Positions 20,552 through 32,758 of a DNA stretch of 64,000 nucleotides are shown in pieces. Every line of letters starts with the position of its first letter. Positions within the stretch are counted from its first letter, which is position 1. A program made the position numbers and the translations under genes. This stretch comes from Schistosoma mansoni (lineage: Eukaryota; Platyhelminthes; Trematoda; Strigeidida; Schistosomatidae). The stretch covers positions 15,302,770-15,366,769 of the forward strand of contig NC_031497.1 in assembly GCF_000237925.1 (NCBI RefSeq). The letters run 5' to 3'. The notes under the pieces were generated by a model. The model did not search any database. It had not been told where the DNA came from and saw only the letters and a program-made list of their open reading frames with translations.

Positions 20552-21075
20552 CCCGAATGCCCTGGTACGGCCGAGAGTGGGGAGAGTCCGCTCTCCCTCT
20601 CAAAATGCTCTCACATGGCCACGCGTATATAGCCTCTGACAGGAAAGTCCTACTCACTGCCTTCTCAGACCACGGGAGTTGTTTACGAAATTAAGAGGAC
20701 GAAAAGCGAATGTCCGGCGCTTTAACCGGGTTGGTGGACACGGCGAGTTCACCTGTGGGAGTTGGAAAACCCTCATTCCAAACCAATAGTGCACATGGAC
20801 TCCAGTACCCTGAGGGAACGAATGGCGTATGAATCAATCGTTGGTCACCGGCTACCATGGGACTGCATGTCCTCACGATGCTTCACTGCCTTGTGGATCA
20901 GACATTTAGGTCAAAGGCTCCAGGTGTGGCCCCCTAAGAAAACCACCTGCTTCAGTTTGGGCATCTGGGCAGTATCACAGCCCTCACACAAATCGAATGA
21001 GATTTGTGCGGCGCTTATGTATCTGGTGCTTCCTTGTACCAATATTTATGTGTTTAAATATATAATAAATATATA
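20552..21075 (+). mobile_element. SINE-3 copy with 9-bp target-site duplication
   Basis: Complete unit from ccccgaatgccctgg to an AT-rich tail (tttaaatatataataaat). The repeat tcttgaggc flanks it (20543-20551 and 21076-21084). It is nearly identical to the minus-strand copy at 28325-28843. A small open frame starts at the first ATG (MPWYGREWGESALPLKML..., 45 codons). Confidence 0.85.
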
Positions 21076-21084
21076 TCTTGAGGC

Positions 21085-23518
21085 GATCGAGCTTCTAAAC
21101 ACAGCCATGGAGTTGACCTCAAACAAACGGATGAGCGGCTGTCAAGTCTCAGTGAAGCAACGACCATCATCATGAGTCCAGCTCTAGATTTGAATGAAGC
21201 CATCAAAGTAGACCACTATGATGTAGTGGCTGACAAACAGATATAGGCATAGTTACAAGAAAACACGAAAAGAAAAAACAAACCACAGAGAGCTCTGAAA
21301 TATGTGGGTTGATGGTCTCAACTACAGAGCTCCACACAGATCCCCATCTCAACACAATAAAATACTCAGGAGCAAAGCCTGAACGTTGTAGCAGATTTGA
21401 CCAAGAAACAAAATAAGGTCAATGATTGGCTTACAGTTGTACCCAAAAGACTAAGCAAAAAATGAAATCACATCTGTTACGGTATCGGACTGTGAGAATG
21501 AAAAGAGATTAGGAACAAAAACTCGAAAATTATTATGGTACTATAGTGCATATGAAAGTGTACCAGAGCGGTAACTTTAAGCAGTCATAATTGAAGCAAC
21601 AAAACGTCAAAAGGTTAGCAAATCAACCTCTAGGGAATACATAGCGAAACGGGAAATATGAATATACAGATACGCACCAACAAATTGAAACTAGTGTAAA
21701 CTAAAGTAAAAAGCGTGTGAAAAGGTATTTCGCATAGCTGGAAACGGTAAATATAGTTTTAGATCTAGCTTCTGCATTAATAAACACAACAAAAGTCTAA
21801 TATTTTAAAATGTGGAAAAATTCACATTCTTCAAACAGATAACGCACTTATTGGATCCCAGCAACACTGCTGACACAAGCACATGCATTCAGGTCAATTA
21901 CACCTAAAAAGCTCCAAGTGCTAGATCTTTAAAAAGTTCTCGGTATAGCCGTTTACACTCATCACACCATACCATTCTTCACAGTTTAAGAAAACCCGAG
22001 CGTTAACATTTACTTTTGCACACTGTCATGTCACCATTCGAAATTTTCAAACATCTAGGAAAAAACCACTCAGGCTAAAACTGACACACAAAAGTTCGGT
22101 TAGAAAGCAGAAATGGACGAGAAAAACTATTGTACCCAATATGATCACAGATGCAAAAACGCGATTCCTAATACTTTCAGTGAAACAAACTGAGTTACTG
22201 TAAAAACACTAACCTTGGTGAATGATGAACGATCAAAACTCAAAAATTAACGGTGGTGAGGGGTAACATGATAACTATTCGATGCTGGGATTTCCCATAA
22301 TGTTAAATAACTCAAAATTGCCTTCGGGAAGTATCGTCACTTTGTAATGATTATTCATAAGTTGGAAGTGTCAGTTTTTAGTCACAGTAACCCTTCTCTG
22401 TGCGGTTATAGTGTAGGGTCACGCGGCAGTGGTTGTACTTTTGCTTCTGTACTTTCGTGGTTGTACCTTAACTAATATATTCTTGTAATAACGTCCTTTG
22501 TGTTGTACAGTCTCCATAACATCCATGGCCCCTTGTTACGTCGATGGGGGCAATCCACGTAAGGTGCTGGTCGCGAGGTGTGACTTCAGCGTTAGTTGGT
22601 TCATCACCATTCTCGTCTAACTCTAGTAGCCCCCCAATCATTTCGACATAGACCATCAACGTTGATGATCTTACAATAGTAACCCAATGTTCCTTTGCAA
22701 CTTATAGTTCCTAATCATCGATTAAATAGCGTGGAGTTTCATATACATATGGTCTTGGGATTAATTATGGTTAATTGTCATATACTTCGTCCTTGTAGTA
22801 GATAAGCACACCAGCTTTCTTTATTAAGTGCGAAATTACTATAGACCTGTCATAAAATATTAGTGTCACATCAAATAGAAGTTAACTAGGTAATTCTCCT
22901 CTAAAGTCTGAGATCTTAGGAATTTTTTTTATGAAACTTAATGGTTTCTCGTTTGCTACTCTACTTTTGTTGGACCATAAATTTCAAAGGTACTAATGTT
23001 ATCACTGATATTGGCTCGACTGACTCATCATAACAAACAAATTTTACCATCAAGGCAATAGTATCGATTTTAACAAAAAGATATTTCATTGTTTTCTACC
23101 CAAACCCTCAGTGCTCGTTAAATGTAATAAAGCAACACATAGTTTTCATCGCAAAGAAAACATAGGAAGTTAGCAATCCAGGTAAAGTCACAGAAGTGAG
23201 AAAAGTGCTTAAAGGGTTTTCACAGAGCTAGCCGTATAGAGTTTGAAATCTGGAAGATTCTTCGATTAAAACCATCAGTTACATCTTAAATTTGAAATGT
23301 TCATATAATTGTTGTTTTACATTTATTGTAGTGTTCCATTACTAAACGAAATACAAAGTCAAAAAATCTCATTATTAGACCAGTCGTAACATAGTTCGTT
23401 TTTCGAACAACAACTGAGGGAAACTAAGTCTACTAGAGTCAGGATATATATGTATCCAGTGTATTGGTGTCAATATCCCGTCACTAAGATCCAGGCTGTA
23501 CATATGTAGCTCCCCATA
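21085..23518. other. Intergenic DNA upstream of the oxidoreductase gene
   Basis: AT-rich. I see no coding exon or recognised element. The promoter and any 5' untranslated exon of the plus-strand gene should lie here, but no specific signal can be defended. Confidence 0.5.
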
Positions 23519-23887
23519 ATGTCAGTCATCATAGTCGGAGGTGGTATTATGGGTGTTTCTACAGCTTATTACCTATCAAAACGGAAAATCGACACACTAA
23601 TAATTGAAAAAGAGCAACTTGGATCTGCTGCATCTGGGCGAGCTGGGGGATTCCTCGCTAAGGACTGGTGTTCTCACAATGAGATGGATGTTTTAGCCCA
23701 AAAAGGTTTTGATTTACACATGGAATTAGCAGATGAGTTCGGTAGTGTATGTGATTATAGACATGTTAACACGTATTCTATATCACTATCTCCTGGGAAA
23801 TCTTCCGGCTCTTCAGAATCACCATCTTGGGTCAGTGCGAAAGTGAAAAGTTGTTCCCTGATAGGAGACTCTACAACTACTGCACAG
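23519..23887 (+). CDS. FAD-dependent oxidoreductase (DAO family), exon 1
   Basis: Exon 1 codes residues 1-123 and ends in phase 0 at CACAG|GTTTGT. It carries the N-terminal Rossmann dinucleotide fold: IIVGGGIMGVSTAYYL (GxGxxG, residues 7-12), an acidic residue at the end of strand 2 (IIEK), and GSAASGRAGGFLAKDWC, close to the ASGKAGGFLA-DWC signature of the TDA3/C1F5.03c group of DAO proteins. Such enzymes use non-covalent FAD to oxidise C-N bonds of small amines or amino acids; the substrate here is unknown. No signal peptide or membrane segment is seen, so a cytosolic location is likely. The start is the first ATG directly before the Rossmann motif, which allows no long extension. Confidence 0.8.
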
Positions 23888-24589
23888 GTTTGTTTTGTAT
23901 TTCTCCTTTGTCGATAAGAGTATTTCCAGATGCCCTGTAAAAATAAATTCGTTAATACTAAACTGATTTAGTTTTAAACCATTAATGTCCATTTACTTTT
24001 ATTGGCATCCTTTTTTTACTGTAGATGTTCTACATGTATTTTTTGCGTACCGTAAAGGTTTAATGTAATATGACTAAATTTCAAACTAAAAGTAACAGCT
24101 GAAAGCCAGTTGAACTATTCCTCAGAGTATTCTACTCATCATCCCAAACACCTAATCTGAGTATAGATCACAGTGCCATATTTTTCCTCAACAGTTGTAT
24201 TAAAAGCCTAACTTTGATACCTGTACATTTGATAAGTCTAAACAGCTATATACCAATAACTATCACCTCTAACTTTTCTACTTCTTTTGTTTTAACGGTC
24301 GACTACTGCTTGCGATCATTGTGTAGGCTTTCTGTCTGTGTATTTCATTATGTTTGTATCTTACCGAAATTATTTTCCAAGCATCTGTTATTTCAGTCGA
24401 AACCTCTAAAACCCACTGTTTCTTCCTAACCTTTTGGTTTATGTTGCTGATAGATATTACCTTTGTATTTACAGCTTTCTGGACTTCATGCCAAATTATT
24501 CCGATTATGACTGTACCCCTTAATATTTTCTCATTGTTTGGTTATTTCTTCCCTAATTAACTCGATATATCTTCCAGCCGAAGTATAAA

Positions 24590-24740
24590 TGATCTGGTTT
24601 TGATTTTCTTATATCCAAATAAATGAAGACAAACACGTGCTCTCAGTAGAGCACGATCAAAGCGCAGATGTGACTCACACGAAGAGTTACTTTACCATGG
24701 AACCTTACCAACAACGACTGGTATCGATATTATTTGTTGG
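24590..24740 (-). repeat. LINE endonuclease fragment in intron 1
   Basis: On the minus strand a piece reads SHLRFDRALLRARVCLHLFG, corresponding to the SDHALVRARVCLRL-type end of a LINE endonuclease. A second member of the same family lies at 53040-53300 (DSDHALVRACICLRL). Short and decayed. Confidence 0.55.
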
Positions 24741-25527
24741 TGTCTATAATTGATTTAATTTCAAAGGTCATCCAGTCAAACAGTGTTTATCGTTGATTAC
24801 TGAGTTTATTTTGGTTTTTCTTTGTAAGGTTGCAGGGATTTTAAGCTAAACAAGCGGTTTATTGTGATGAAAATTTAGAGTTGAGTAGTATTCATATGAC
24901 TCATATTGTATAGATACAGTCCTAAATCTGAGGTAAACGAAGAAAGTCCTGGATGGAAAGCTTTTATTAGCCATTCCGTTAGTTAAATAGATCTTCATTT
25001 TAAAAGACACTTTGTGCATAGAGCACTTCCAAAAACTCTGGTGATTGCTATCTTTTGTGTGACTTCACGTTAATACTATGAATCCTTCTCTCGTTAGGTA
25101 AAATCATTAAAGATTTTGACTTGGAGGAATTTTGTTCAGATTTGTAGTTTATTTTCGCTACACATTGATCTCAGTTGAGGTACCACCTAAAACCAGGGAG
25201 CACTAAGCAACTGTTTCACCCCCATATGGAACTGTTGAACGGTGCGGGTCCACAGTCTCACCGCGAACGCTGGACTATAAAAACCACTGGGCTGGTGTCC
25301 TGTGGTACAATTCAGATTTCAACCATTCTGCGATACAGTGTGACGACCATTCAATAGCGTTGATGATAACTATTACATTCTCTACATGTTTAACTTTAGC
25401 AGACATGACCTATAAATAGTCACCTAATAAGGTCAAGATTATATTTTTGTGACGTCATTTTGAGTTTCGTCGTGTAAAAATAAAAATATTGGAAGTATTA
25501 TTTATTTCATTACATTATTCCTACTAG

Positions 25528-25965
25528 GTACATCCCAAAAAACTCACAGATGAATTATTTCGGCGTGCTCAATATTTAACAAATCAGGGAACCAAATTAA
25601 AAATTGCTCGTGTTATAGGGTTGGAATTTTCAACATCGAATACATCGGCTCCCAAAGTTAGTGGTGTTCGAGTAATAGAATCATCTACTTCAAATTCTGA
25701 AGTTATCCCTGCCAGCTTAGTTATACTTACTACAGGACCGTGGTCAAAGGAAGCTGTTAATTGGCTGCCCTCAGGATGTTTAAATTCTAATAAATTTCAC
25801 GGAAGGCGAGCTCATAGTATTATATTGAAATCAAAAATAGAAAATTCCCCAATAGATGCTAAGTGTTTGTTCATGGATTATCAAAATTCTGAGTTCTCTT
25901 GTTCACCTGAAGTTTATCCAAGACCTGATAATACAGTCTATGTATGTGGTCTTGGTGATGGAGCA
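25528..25965 (+). CDS. FAD-dependent oxidoreductase (DAO family), exon 2
   Basis: Exon 2 codes residues 124-269, phase 0 at both ends (acceptor TTCCTACTAG, donor GTGAGT). Joined to exon 1 it reads ...TTAQVHPKKLTDELFRRAQY, the Q-V-H-P motif common in DAO enzymes, followed by the substrate-domain strands (GTKLKIARVIGLEF), the second FAD-binding strand (PASLVILTTGPWSKEA) and the RRAHSIIL strand. The ends VYVCGLGDGA lead into the FAD-contacting C-terminal part. Intron 1 (1,640 bp) contains a LINE fossil; intron 2 is 486 bp. Confidence 0.8.
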
Positions 25966-26451
25966 GTGAGTTTAATCATTGTATTTTTGGTTTATAAACT
26001 CTTATTGTTATATTCATACTCCTATAGTCGTGACCCAAAACCTAGGATCGAATAAAAATTGTAGAAAGTTTATAGGATTTGGTTTTCGTCTTCTCAATAT
26101 TGATTACTCCTAAGGAACTCAAATTTCACTCCCATCAACTGCAAAAGACAGGTCTACTGAATTAAATAAGATTTCCATGTTTATTTTCGTAAATATCTTT
26201 TTTTAAATTTCAATGTCATCAAATAAAATCTATACGAACTTTTGAGCTTTCATGGACCTCTGGTTTAAAGCCAAGATTTTCCAGTCCTTGCAAGTTGACT
26301 CCTATATTTTCATCAACAGACGCCATTCACAAAAATTCGTGTCAATGAACATCTTTATTTTCATAGTATACATTTCTATTGGTTTCCAATATTTGGACAT
26401 GACTAGTGATAGTCTCATAAAATTTTTACACTTCATTATTATTACTTCTAG

Positions 26452-26853
26452 CCTGTACCGTCTTCAAAGGACCAAGTTGGGATTGAATCTTGGCGTTGTA
26501 ATCGTTTAAAAGAAATAGTTACTAGTGTAGTTCCATCATTAAAAGATGCTGAGACGATAACAGAATCTGCTTGTTATTTACCGCTAGTGAGTGATGGGTA
26601 TCCTGTTATTGGTCAAATTCCTGGTTTATCCAATGTTTATATTGCCACGGGTAATTCTTGTTGGGGAATTCTTACTGGACCTATATCTGGACGCCTTTTA
26701 ACAGCTATCATTTTAAAAAATAATCCTAATTTAAAACAGAGTACAAATTCAAATGTCACCGATCAAATGAAACTGGATGAAGAAAAAGCCCAAGATAATT
26801 TATTACAACAACCCGGTATTGAATTGTTTAACCCAGCAAGACTGATAAAATAA
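26452..26853 (+). CDS. FAD-dependent oxidoreductase (DAO family), exon 3
   Basis: Terminal exon, residues 270-402, stop TAA at 26851-26853. It contains SACYLPLVSDGYPVIGQIPG, then VYIATGNSCWGILTGPISGR, the C-terminal G-x-x-x-x-G-W-G-I-x-x-G-P motif that closes the FAD site in DAO proteins, and ends NPARLIK, resembling the PARF terminus of the TDA3 group. The total length, 402 residues, fits the family, and all three phases agree, so the gene looks complete and functional. AT-rich sequence follows, but no strong canonical AATAAA can be singled out. Neighbours are only repeats, so context gives no pathway. Confidence 0.85.
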   Translation, partial: PVPSSKDQVGIESWRCNRLKEIVTSVVPSLKDAETITESACYLPLVSDGYPVIGQIPGLSNVYIATGNSCWGILTGPISGRLLTAIILKNNPNLKQSTNSNVTDQMKLDEEKAQDNLLQQPGIELFNPARLIK

Positions 26854-27503
26854 ATAACTTTATTTTATATATTTTTTAGAAACGGAATCTGTCTTTGGTC
26901 TTTTTTATTCTATCCTATCTTTATCTCTCTTTAGTGAAGTTTTACATTAATCTCATTGATGTTTTCGTTTGATTCAACCAGTGCTACTTATTTGTCATAA
27001 CTAAAACTTCTCTTATTGAGTCAGATTATTGTGACGAAAAAGATACACATATCTAAGTATTCTTGCCCAATACACTTTATCATTAGTCACCTTCCCATAC
27101 TTCAGCATTGATATCATTATTATGCATATTTGTTTGTATTTATTACTATTATGTGTTCCTTTGAAACAGTAGTACCGGGTCTCTCACCAGGAACTGAAGT
27201 AACTGTAGCGGGATTAGAACTTGCAACCAAATAATTGGGAATTAAGTACTGTAATCGTTAAGTCACCCCTTCCACTAGTTGAATGGAAGCAACCAGTTTT
27301 AGAATACTCTGGATGTATATTCCGAGTTGACTAGTGTTCATCAGAAACGTTCTAAGCACAACGTAACGATTTCTTTCTTACTTTTGTGTCAAAGGTAATT
27401 TACGTTAGCATGAAAAGCTACTAATTTAAAAATGTTTTTTGGCAAGTAATTAGTATAAAAATGTTCAGAAACAATACCAAAAACAATAAAATTAAGTAAT
27501 GCA
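26854..27503. other. Intergenic DNA after the oxidoreductase gene
   Basis: AT-rich. Around 27160-27290 a minus-strand stretch has a weak tRNA-like B box (agttctaatccc), perhaps an old SINE remnant. Nothing else is recognised. Confidence 0.4.
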
Positions 27504-27514
27504 TAGTACACTTC

Positions 27515-27904
27515 TTAGGGGGCCACACCCCGAGCCTTTGACCTAAATGTCTGATCCACAAGGCAGTGAAGCATCGTGAGGACATGCAGTCCCATGGTAG
27601 CCGGTGATCAATTATTGATTCGTACGCCATTTGTTCCCTGAGGATACTGGAGCCCATGTGCACCATTGGTTTAGAATCAGAGTTTTCCAACTCCCATAGG
27701 TGGACACTCCACATCCACCAACCCGGTTAAATCGCCGGAAATTCTCTTTTCGTCCTCTCAATTTCATAAACAACTCCCGTGGTGCGAGAAGGCAGTGAGT
27801 AGGACTTTCCTGCCAGAGGCTATATACGAGTGACCATGTGAGAGCATTTTGAGAGGGAGAACGGACTCTCCCCACTCTCGGCCGTACCAGGGCATTTGGG
27901 GGCG
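27515..27904 (-). mobile_element. SINE-3 copy lacking its 3' end, with 11-bp TSD
   Basis: The intact 5' end (GCCCCCAAATGCCCTGG on the minus strand) and about 390 bp of the body, stopping at ...GGCCCCCTAA. The last 130 bp or so and the AT tail are absent, yet tagtacacttc flanks it directly (27504-27514 and 27905-27915). It is close in sequence to the copies at 20.6 and 28.3 kb. Confidence 0.85.
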
Positions 27905-28324
27905 TAGTACACTTCGATATCTAACAATTTAACTAAGTATGTTGCATTACAAATTTCAAAGTCATAAGGTGCGTATAACCGTATATACTGGATAAACCAT
28001 TCTGAAGAACATAGTATTTTATACAAAAGTACTTTATAAAGTGCATTGTTGTGGATTCGTTTCAAATTTACTCAAAGCATTGCTAATGTAGATGATAATT
28101 ACATACGATCGAGTTGTATCTGTATTCCTAAATAGTTCAGTTTACTTTACACACACGAGAAGTAACTGAACTTTTTTACAGCTAATTATAACCTTCAAAA
28201 ATGTTCAATTGAAAATATAACAATAGGTTACTACTTGCATTGTTAATGTTGCACTGCATAATCTACTAAAAACCCTTATTTACTGACTTAGTTCTGTCTG
28301 GTGTTTAGTTATACGATTCTAGTT

Positions 28325-28843
28325 GTTTATTTATTTAAACGCATAAATATTGGTACAAGGAAGCACCAGATACATAAGCGCCGCACAAATCTCATTCGAT
28401 TTGTGTGAGGGCTGTGATACTGCCCAGATGCCCAAACTGAAGCAGGTGGTTTTCTTAGGGGGCCACACCTGGAGCCTTTGACCTAAATGTCTGATCCACA
28501 AGGCAGTGAAGCATCGTGAGGACATGCAGTCCCATGGTAGCCGGTGACCAACGATTGATTCATACGCCATTCGTTCCCTCAGGGTACTGGAGTCCATGTG
28601 CACTATTGGTTTGGAATGAGGGTTTTCCAACTCCCACAGGTGAACTCGCCGTGTCCACCAACCCGGTTAAAGCGCCGGACATTCGCTTTTCGTCCTCTTA
28701 ATTTCGTAAACAACTCCCGTGGTCTGAGAAGGCAGTGAGTAGGACTTTCCTGTCAGAGGCTATATACGCGTGGCCATGTGAGAGCATTTTGAGAGGGAGA
28801 GCGGACTCTCCCCACTCTCGGCCGTACCAGGGCATTTGGGGGC
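28325..28843 (-). mobile_element. SINE-3 copy, full length
   Basis: Runs on the minus strand from GCCCCCAAATGCCC to a TTTAAATAAATAAA tail. By eye it is nearly identical to the 20552-21075 copy: over a 99-codon shared frame only one residue differs. The flanks show no convincing target-site duplication. It contains the same 45-codon frame beginning MPWYGREWGES. Confidence 0.85.
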
Positions 28844-31800
28844 TGAGTGGATGAATATTACAGTATATCAGTTCACGGTGTATATACACATATTTCACTT
28901 GTTCAGGAAAATATAGGGTTTATTGTTTAGTACAACTATATGCTAGTGACCTATTTCTCACTTAACATTCAAATTTATCGGTAATTACATTAAATGCAGA
29001 TTTGTTATCAATACGAAGGAGGTCATTAGAAGACTATCTTATGTTGTACTTCGGACATACATATTTCTTTGGATAGATGAACATGTAAAAAACTTTCTGG
29101 TTTTGTGTATTACAATATAAAGGCTACTTTTAAGGAGAGAGTTAGTTTGACATCTGTAGATTAACAATAGTGACACTTATCTTAAAATTTGATCTCTTGT
29201 AGATTTACGTTTATGTCCAATCAGTAATTACACGGTCTAAGCAGTAGACATACTGAGTAGTGTCACTTTATGATTTGTCTTTGATACTCTGGAGAAATCA
29301 ATAATTCGTTGTATTAAATCTCCTTTGGCCTAGTATTCTTTTATACTTTTTTTCACTCAACTAGTTTTCGAATTGAAACACGATTTAGACAGAAATATAA
29401 ACATTTCAGAGTGGATAGCAAGTTATATTAGTATAATGAGAAAGTATCACTGTATGAAAATTTCACACTGAAAATTCCTATAGTCTTCTCAGCTCATCCA
29501 CTAACACTGATCGATTGAAAATGGACCAGTCAGCAAGTTACAAAGTGGTCTTATTCGAAACATGCTTTGATCAGGTCCTGTTGACGTGCTTAAAAGAAAA
29601 TACGACTGCAGAATGGTAAATGAGATTCGAATACTGCCCAACCAACTGATCATTTGATACCCCTGATGAACTGAATTCACAGAAGTAACCTGTGATTGCA
29701 ATTTGTGAACTTTTACACAAACTTAATACTTCTATTTGATAACTCTCAGAAACTTGAAAATTTTCCATAACTGTTGTGATTATGTTCCCAGATCCTCGGT
29801 TGGTCTCAGGAAACTTGAGAGTAGATTAACAATAATGCTAAATTTGTTAGAAACAGGGCACATGATCAACTTTGAAGGGACCAAGGAGATTTATGTTACA
29901 GTTGTGTAGGAAAACAAACGAAATTTGAAATAAAGGACGGAATAGTCAACCCGTTTGGACCCCATCCAATTGAACTTATGTTGATGATAAGGTTAAAGAG
30001 AAGAGTTACAAAAATCTCTTTTTAAAAACATACCCTACGTTTTTATATATGAATCCCTATGACTTGACGTAATCGATGCATTATAATTGTTGATATACAG
30101 AAGATAACTCTAAAAACATTCAATTTCATCTGATTTCCTGTGTTAATCAAGTGAGAAAGTATGGGACACAATCGTTCTCATCATTTTTTAATTAGGAGGG
30201 TTACTCGTGATCACAACGTTTGTTTTAATAATCATAGTTTCCATTTCCGAATAAATAGCTAAATAACTTTATACTAAAAAGATTATTATGTTGAAGAAAA
30301 ACACAAACGTATACGCTGTATTTGATCCACAAGTAATCATCTTAAGAGTATGTGAAAACATTTTAGATAGATCCCCATAAGACTTTGGTATCCCATGTAC
30401 AATAATCCATGTAAAAAGTGTAGCTCAACTATGCAAGTGATGGGATCGATATCAGGAGTGTGAATGTTAAAATCAGGCAAAAATACGTAATTAGTTACAT
30501 CAAATTTTAACTCTTAATGTTGATTGTAATCCCAAATATTCTGATGCACCTATACTCGGTATTTACTTTTTTAAACTACACGCTACAACTACAATTACAA
30601 CCTAGTATTTATAATAATATTCGTTGTTATCCACATAGATCTCAAGTGACTAGGTACTATTCAGCTTTCAAGTTTGGTTTGCAGTCAGTTGATCCTATTT
30701 GGATATTTGATTTATGCCCTTTTCGCCTAAGGAAAATAGATAATTGATTTATCTACCCACGTAGAGTAGGCCTTTTTCCTATGTCAACAGATTTCCTCTT
30801 TTATAGTTCACATGTCATCTGTTTTAGACAAAAGTAAACTGATCTCTGTTTAAAACCAAATATACTTTCGACCTCCCATAATTATTGTCTTCTTCCAAAC
30901 TTACTACTTAATAAAGTTTAAGTACTAGAAAAATTTAGTCATAAAGAAGTTTTTTTCAATGAAAATCAAATTAATTATCCTATTAATGTCGTTTTCATTT
31001 AACTGAAATTAAATATTGCTTTAATCTATCTCATAAGATGATTTATACAAATGCAATTCATATAAATGAGCTGGTATTGAAAAAGTATAGACTAATTGCC
31101 ACTTAAAAAATACACAGTTTGGTTTATTGCTTTAGTTCAAATGATGCTATGCCACAATTTATTTATTTTTCTTCTATTCCTCCTGTTATTACTCCTACTC
31201 TATGTGTTGTGAAAGAATGAATACTGACGATGTAATTCTCGGGACAAATTTACGGGCTATTACTGATTTTTTTCATGGCATAGTTAATAGATAAATGTGT
31301 TATTGTATTTCTACATTTTCCTGATTGTAAGCTCCCACTGGATCGATTAACTGTTGTTGTTGATAATCCCCAATTATGGTTATTTATTTATTCACCTTCT
31401 TCGATCTCTTCCACTTTCGGTGTAGTTATTCCTATGTTGTAATTTCATCTTCGCGATGAGGAAATTATTCTACGTTATTGAGAAATTGATTGGCATAAGA
31501 TATACTACTGAACTATTGCTTGTTGTATTCTATTATCAAACTGAAAACTCGGTTGAAAGAGGTGTGCGAATTCTGGACCAGTAGAGTTAGAATTATTCTC
31601 CGCCTCAAAGTCTACCTTGCTAGTCCAAACGAATAATAGATCGAACTTTGGACGCTAGCGATAAGGAAAAGTAATATACCAACCTGCATTCATGACATTG
31701 TACATTCTTTTTAACATTTCCAGCACTATACTATTTATTTTATACTATTCATACTATACTGTCTATACTATTTATATTATTTCATACCATTTATTCTGTG

Positions 31801-32558
31801 CACTGTAGTACATGCCTTATTAGAGTGTGACAACTACTTTTTTTAATTTTTGTGTACATTGACAGTTGAGGAAAAAATAAAAGCAACGTAAATGTGATTA
31901 GTGTATAAGGCTAGTAAATACACCGTTTACTTGCTGCATTTACAAAGGTGTAGAAATTTAATATCTCTTAGTGAGGCAATGTAATAAAAATTTATGATTA
32001 TCCTCTAAAAAGCCATATTTGTTCGTAATCATCATTTGTCATATGATGGTTGTACGTCTAATTCTAATAAATGAAAATAACATTTACTGATACTACTGAA
32101 TATATGATCCATATTTCATTTCGCCTTCATCTTTTCGTCACCGACCAAATGTTTGTATAACTAGTTATATCTTAAAGGTCGATGGATTACAAGATTATGG
32201 TATTTTAGAGCTTTTTTATATTCAATTATTAAGGCGTGGAAGAAATAACTATTAACTGTTACTTGTCTGTAAGACAATTATCTGTAGTATAAGAATACAA
32301 GTGATTGGTTGCTGTTTCATCCTACGTGATGTACATTCCCCAACTTTTTTTTATTAGTTTAAGAAGTATGTGATGAAATATAGTCAACGATTATGTCAGT
32401 TTACATGCTTTCAGTAAGTTTTAGTGAGTTTTTAAACTTTGGGATATGAATAAAATGGTAACATGCACGTTAGATTTTAATTTTTAAGAACGTTTCAACA
32501 TAATTTCGTGAAATTGTGCTTTTTTCAGGCTCTTAAACTAAAATTAAAAACAAATCCA
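28844..32558. other. Intergenic AT-rich DNA, nothing recognised
   Basis: About 3.7 kb with only short open frames (up to 76 codons, low complexity) and no repeat in common with the rest of the window. It ends at an assembly gap. Confidence 0.55.
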
Positions 32559-32758
32559 NNNNNNNNNNNNNNNNNNNNNNNNNNNNNNNNNNNNNNNNNN
32601 NNNNNNNNNNNNNNNNNNNNNNNNNNNNNNNNNNNNNNNNNNNNNNNNNNNNNNNNNNNNNNNNNNNNNNNNNNNNNNNNNNNNNNNNNNNNNNNNNNNN
32701 NNNNNNNNNNNNNNNNNNNNNNNNNNNNNNNNNNNNNNNNNNNNNNNNNNNNNNNNNN
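32559..32758. other. Assembly gap, 200 N
   Basis: Fixed-size run of N. It removes the first part of the SINE-2 copy that follows. Confidence 0.99.
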
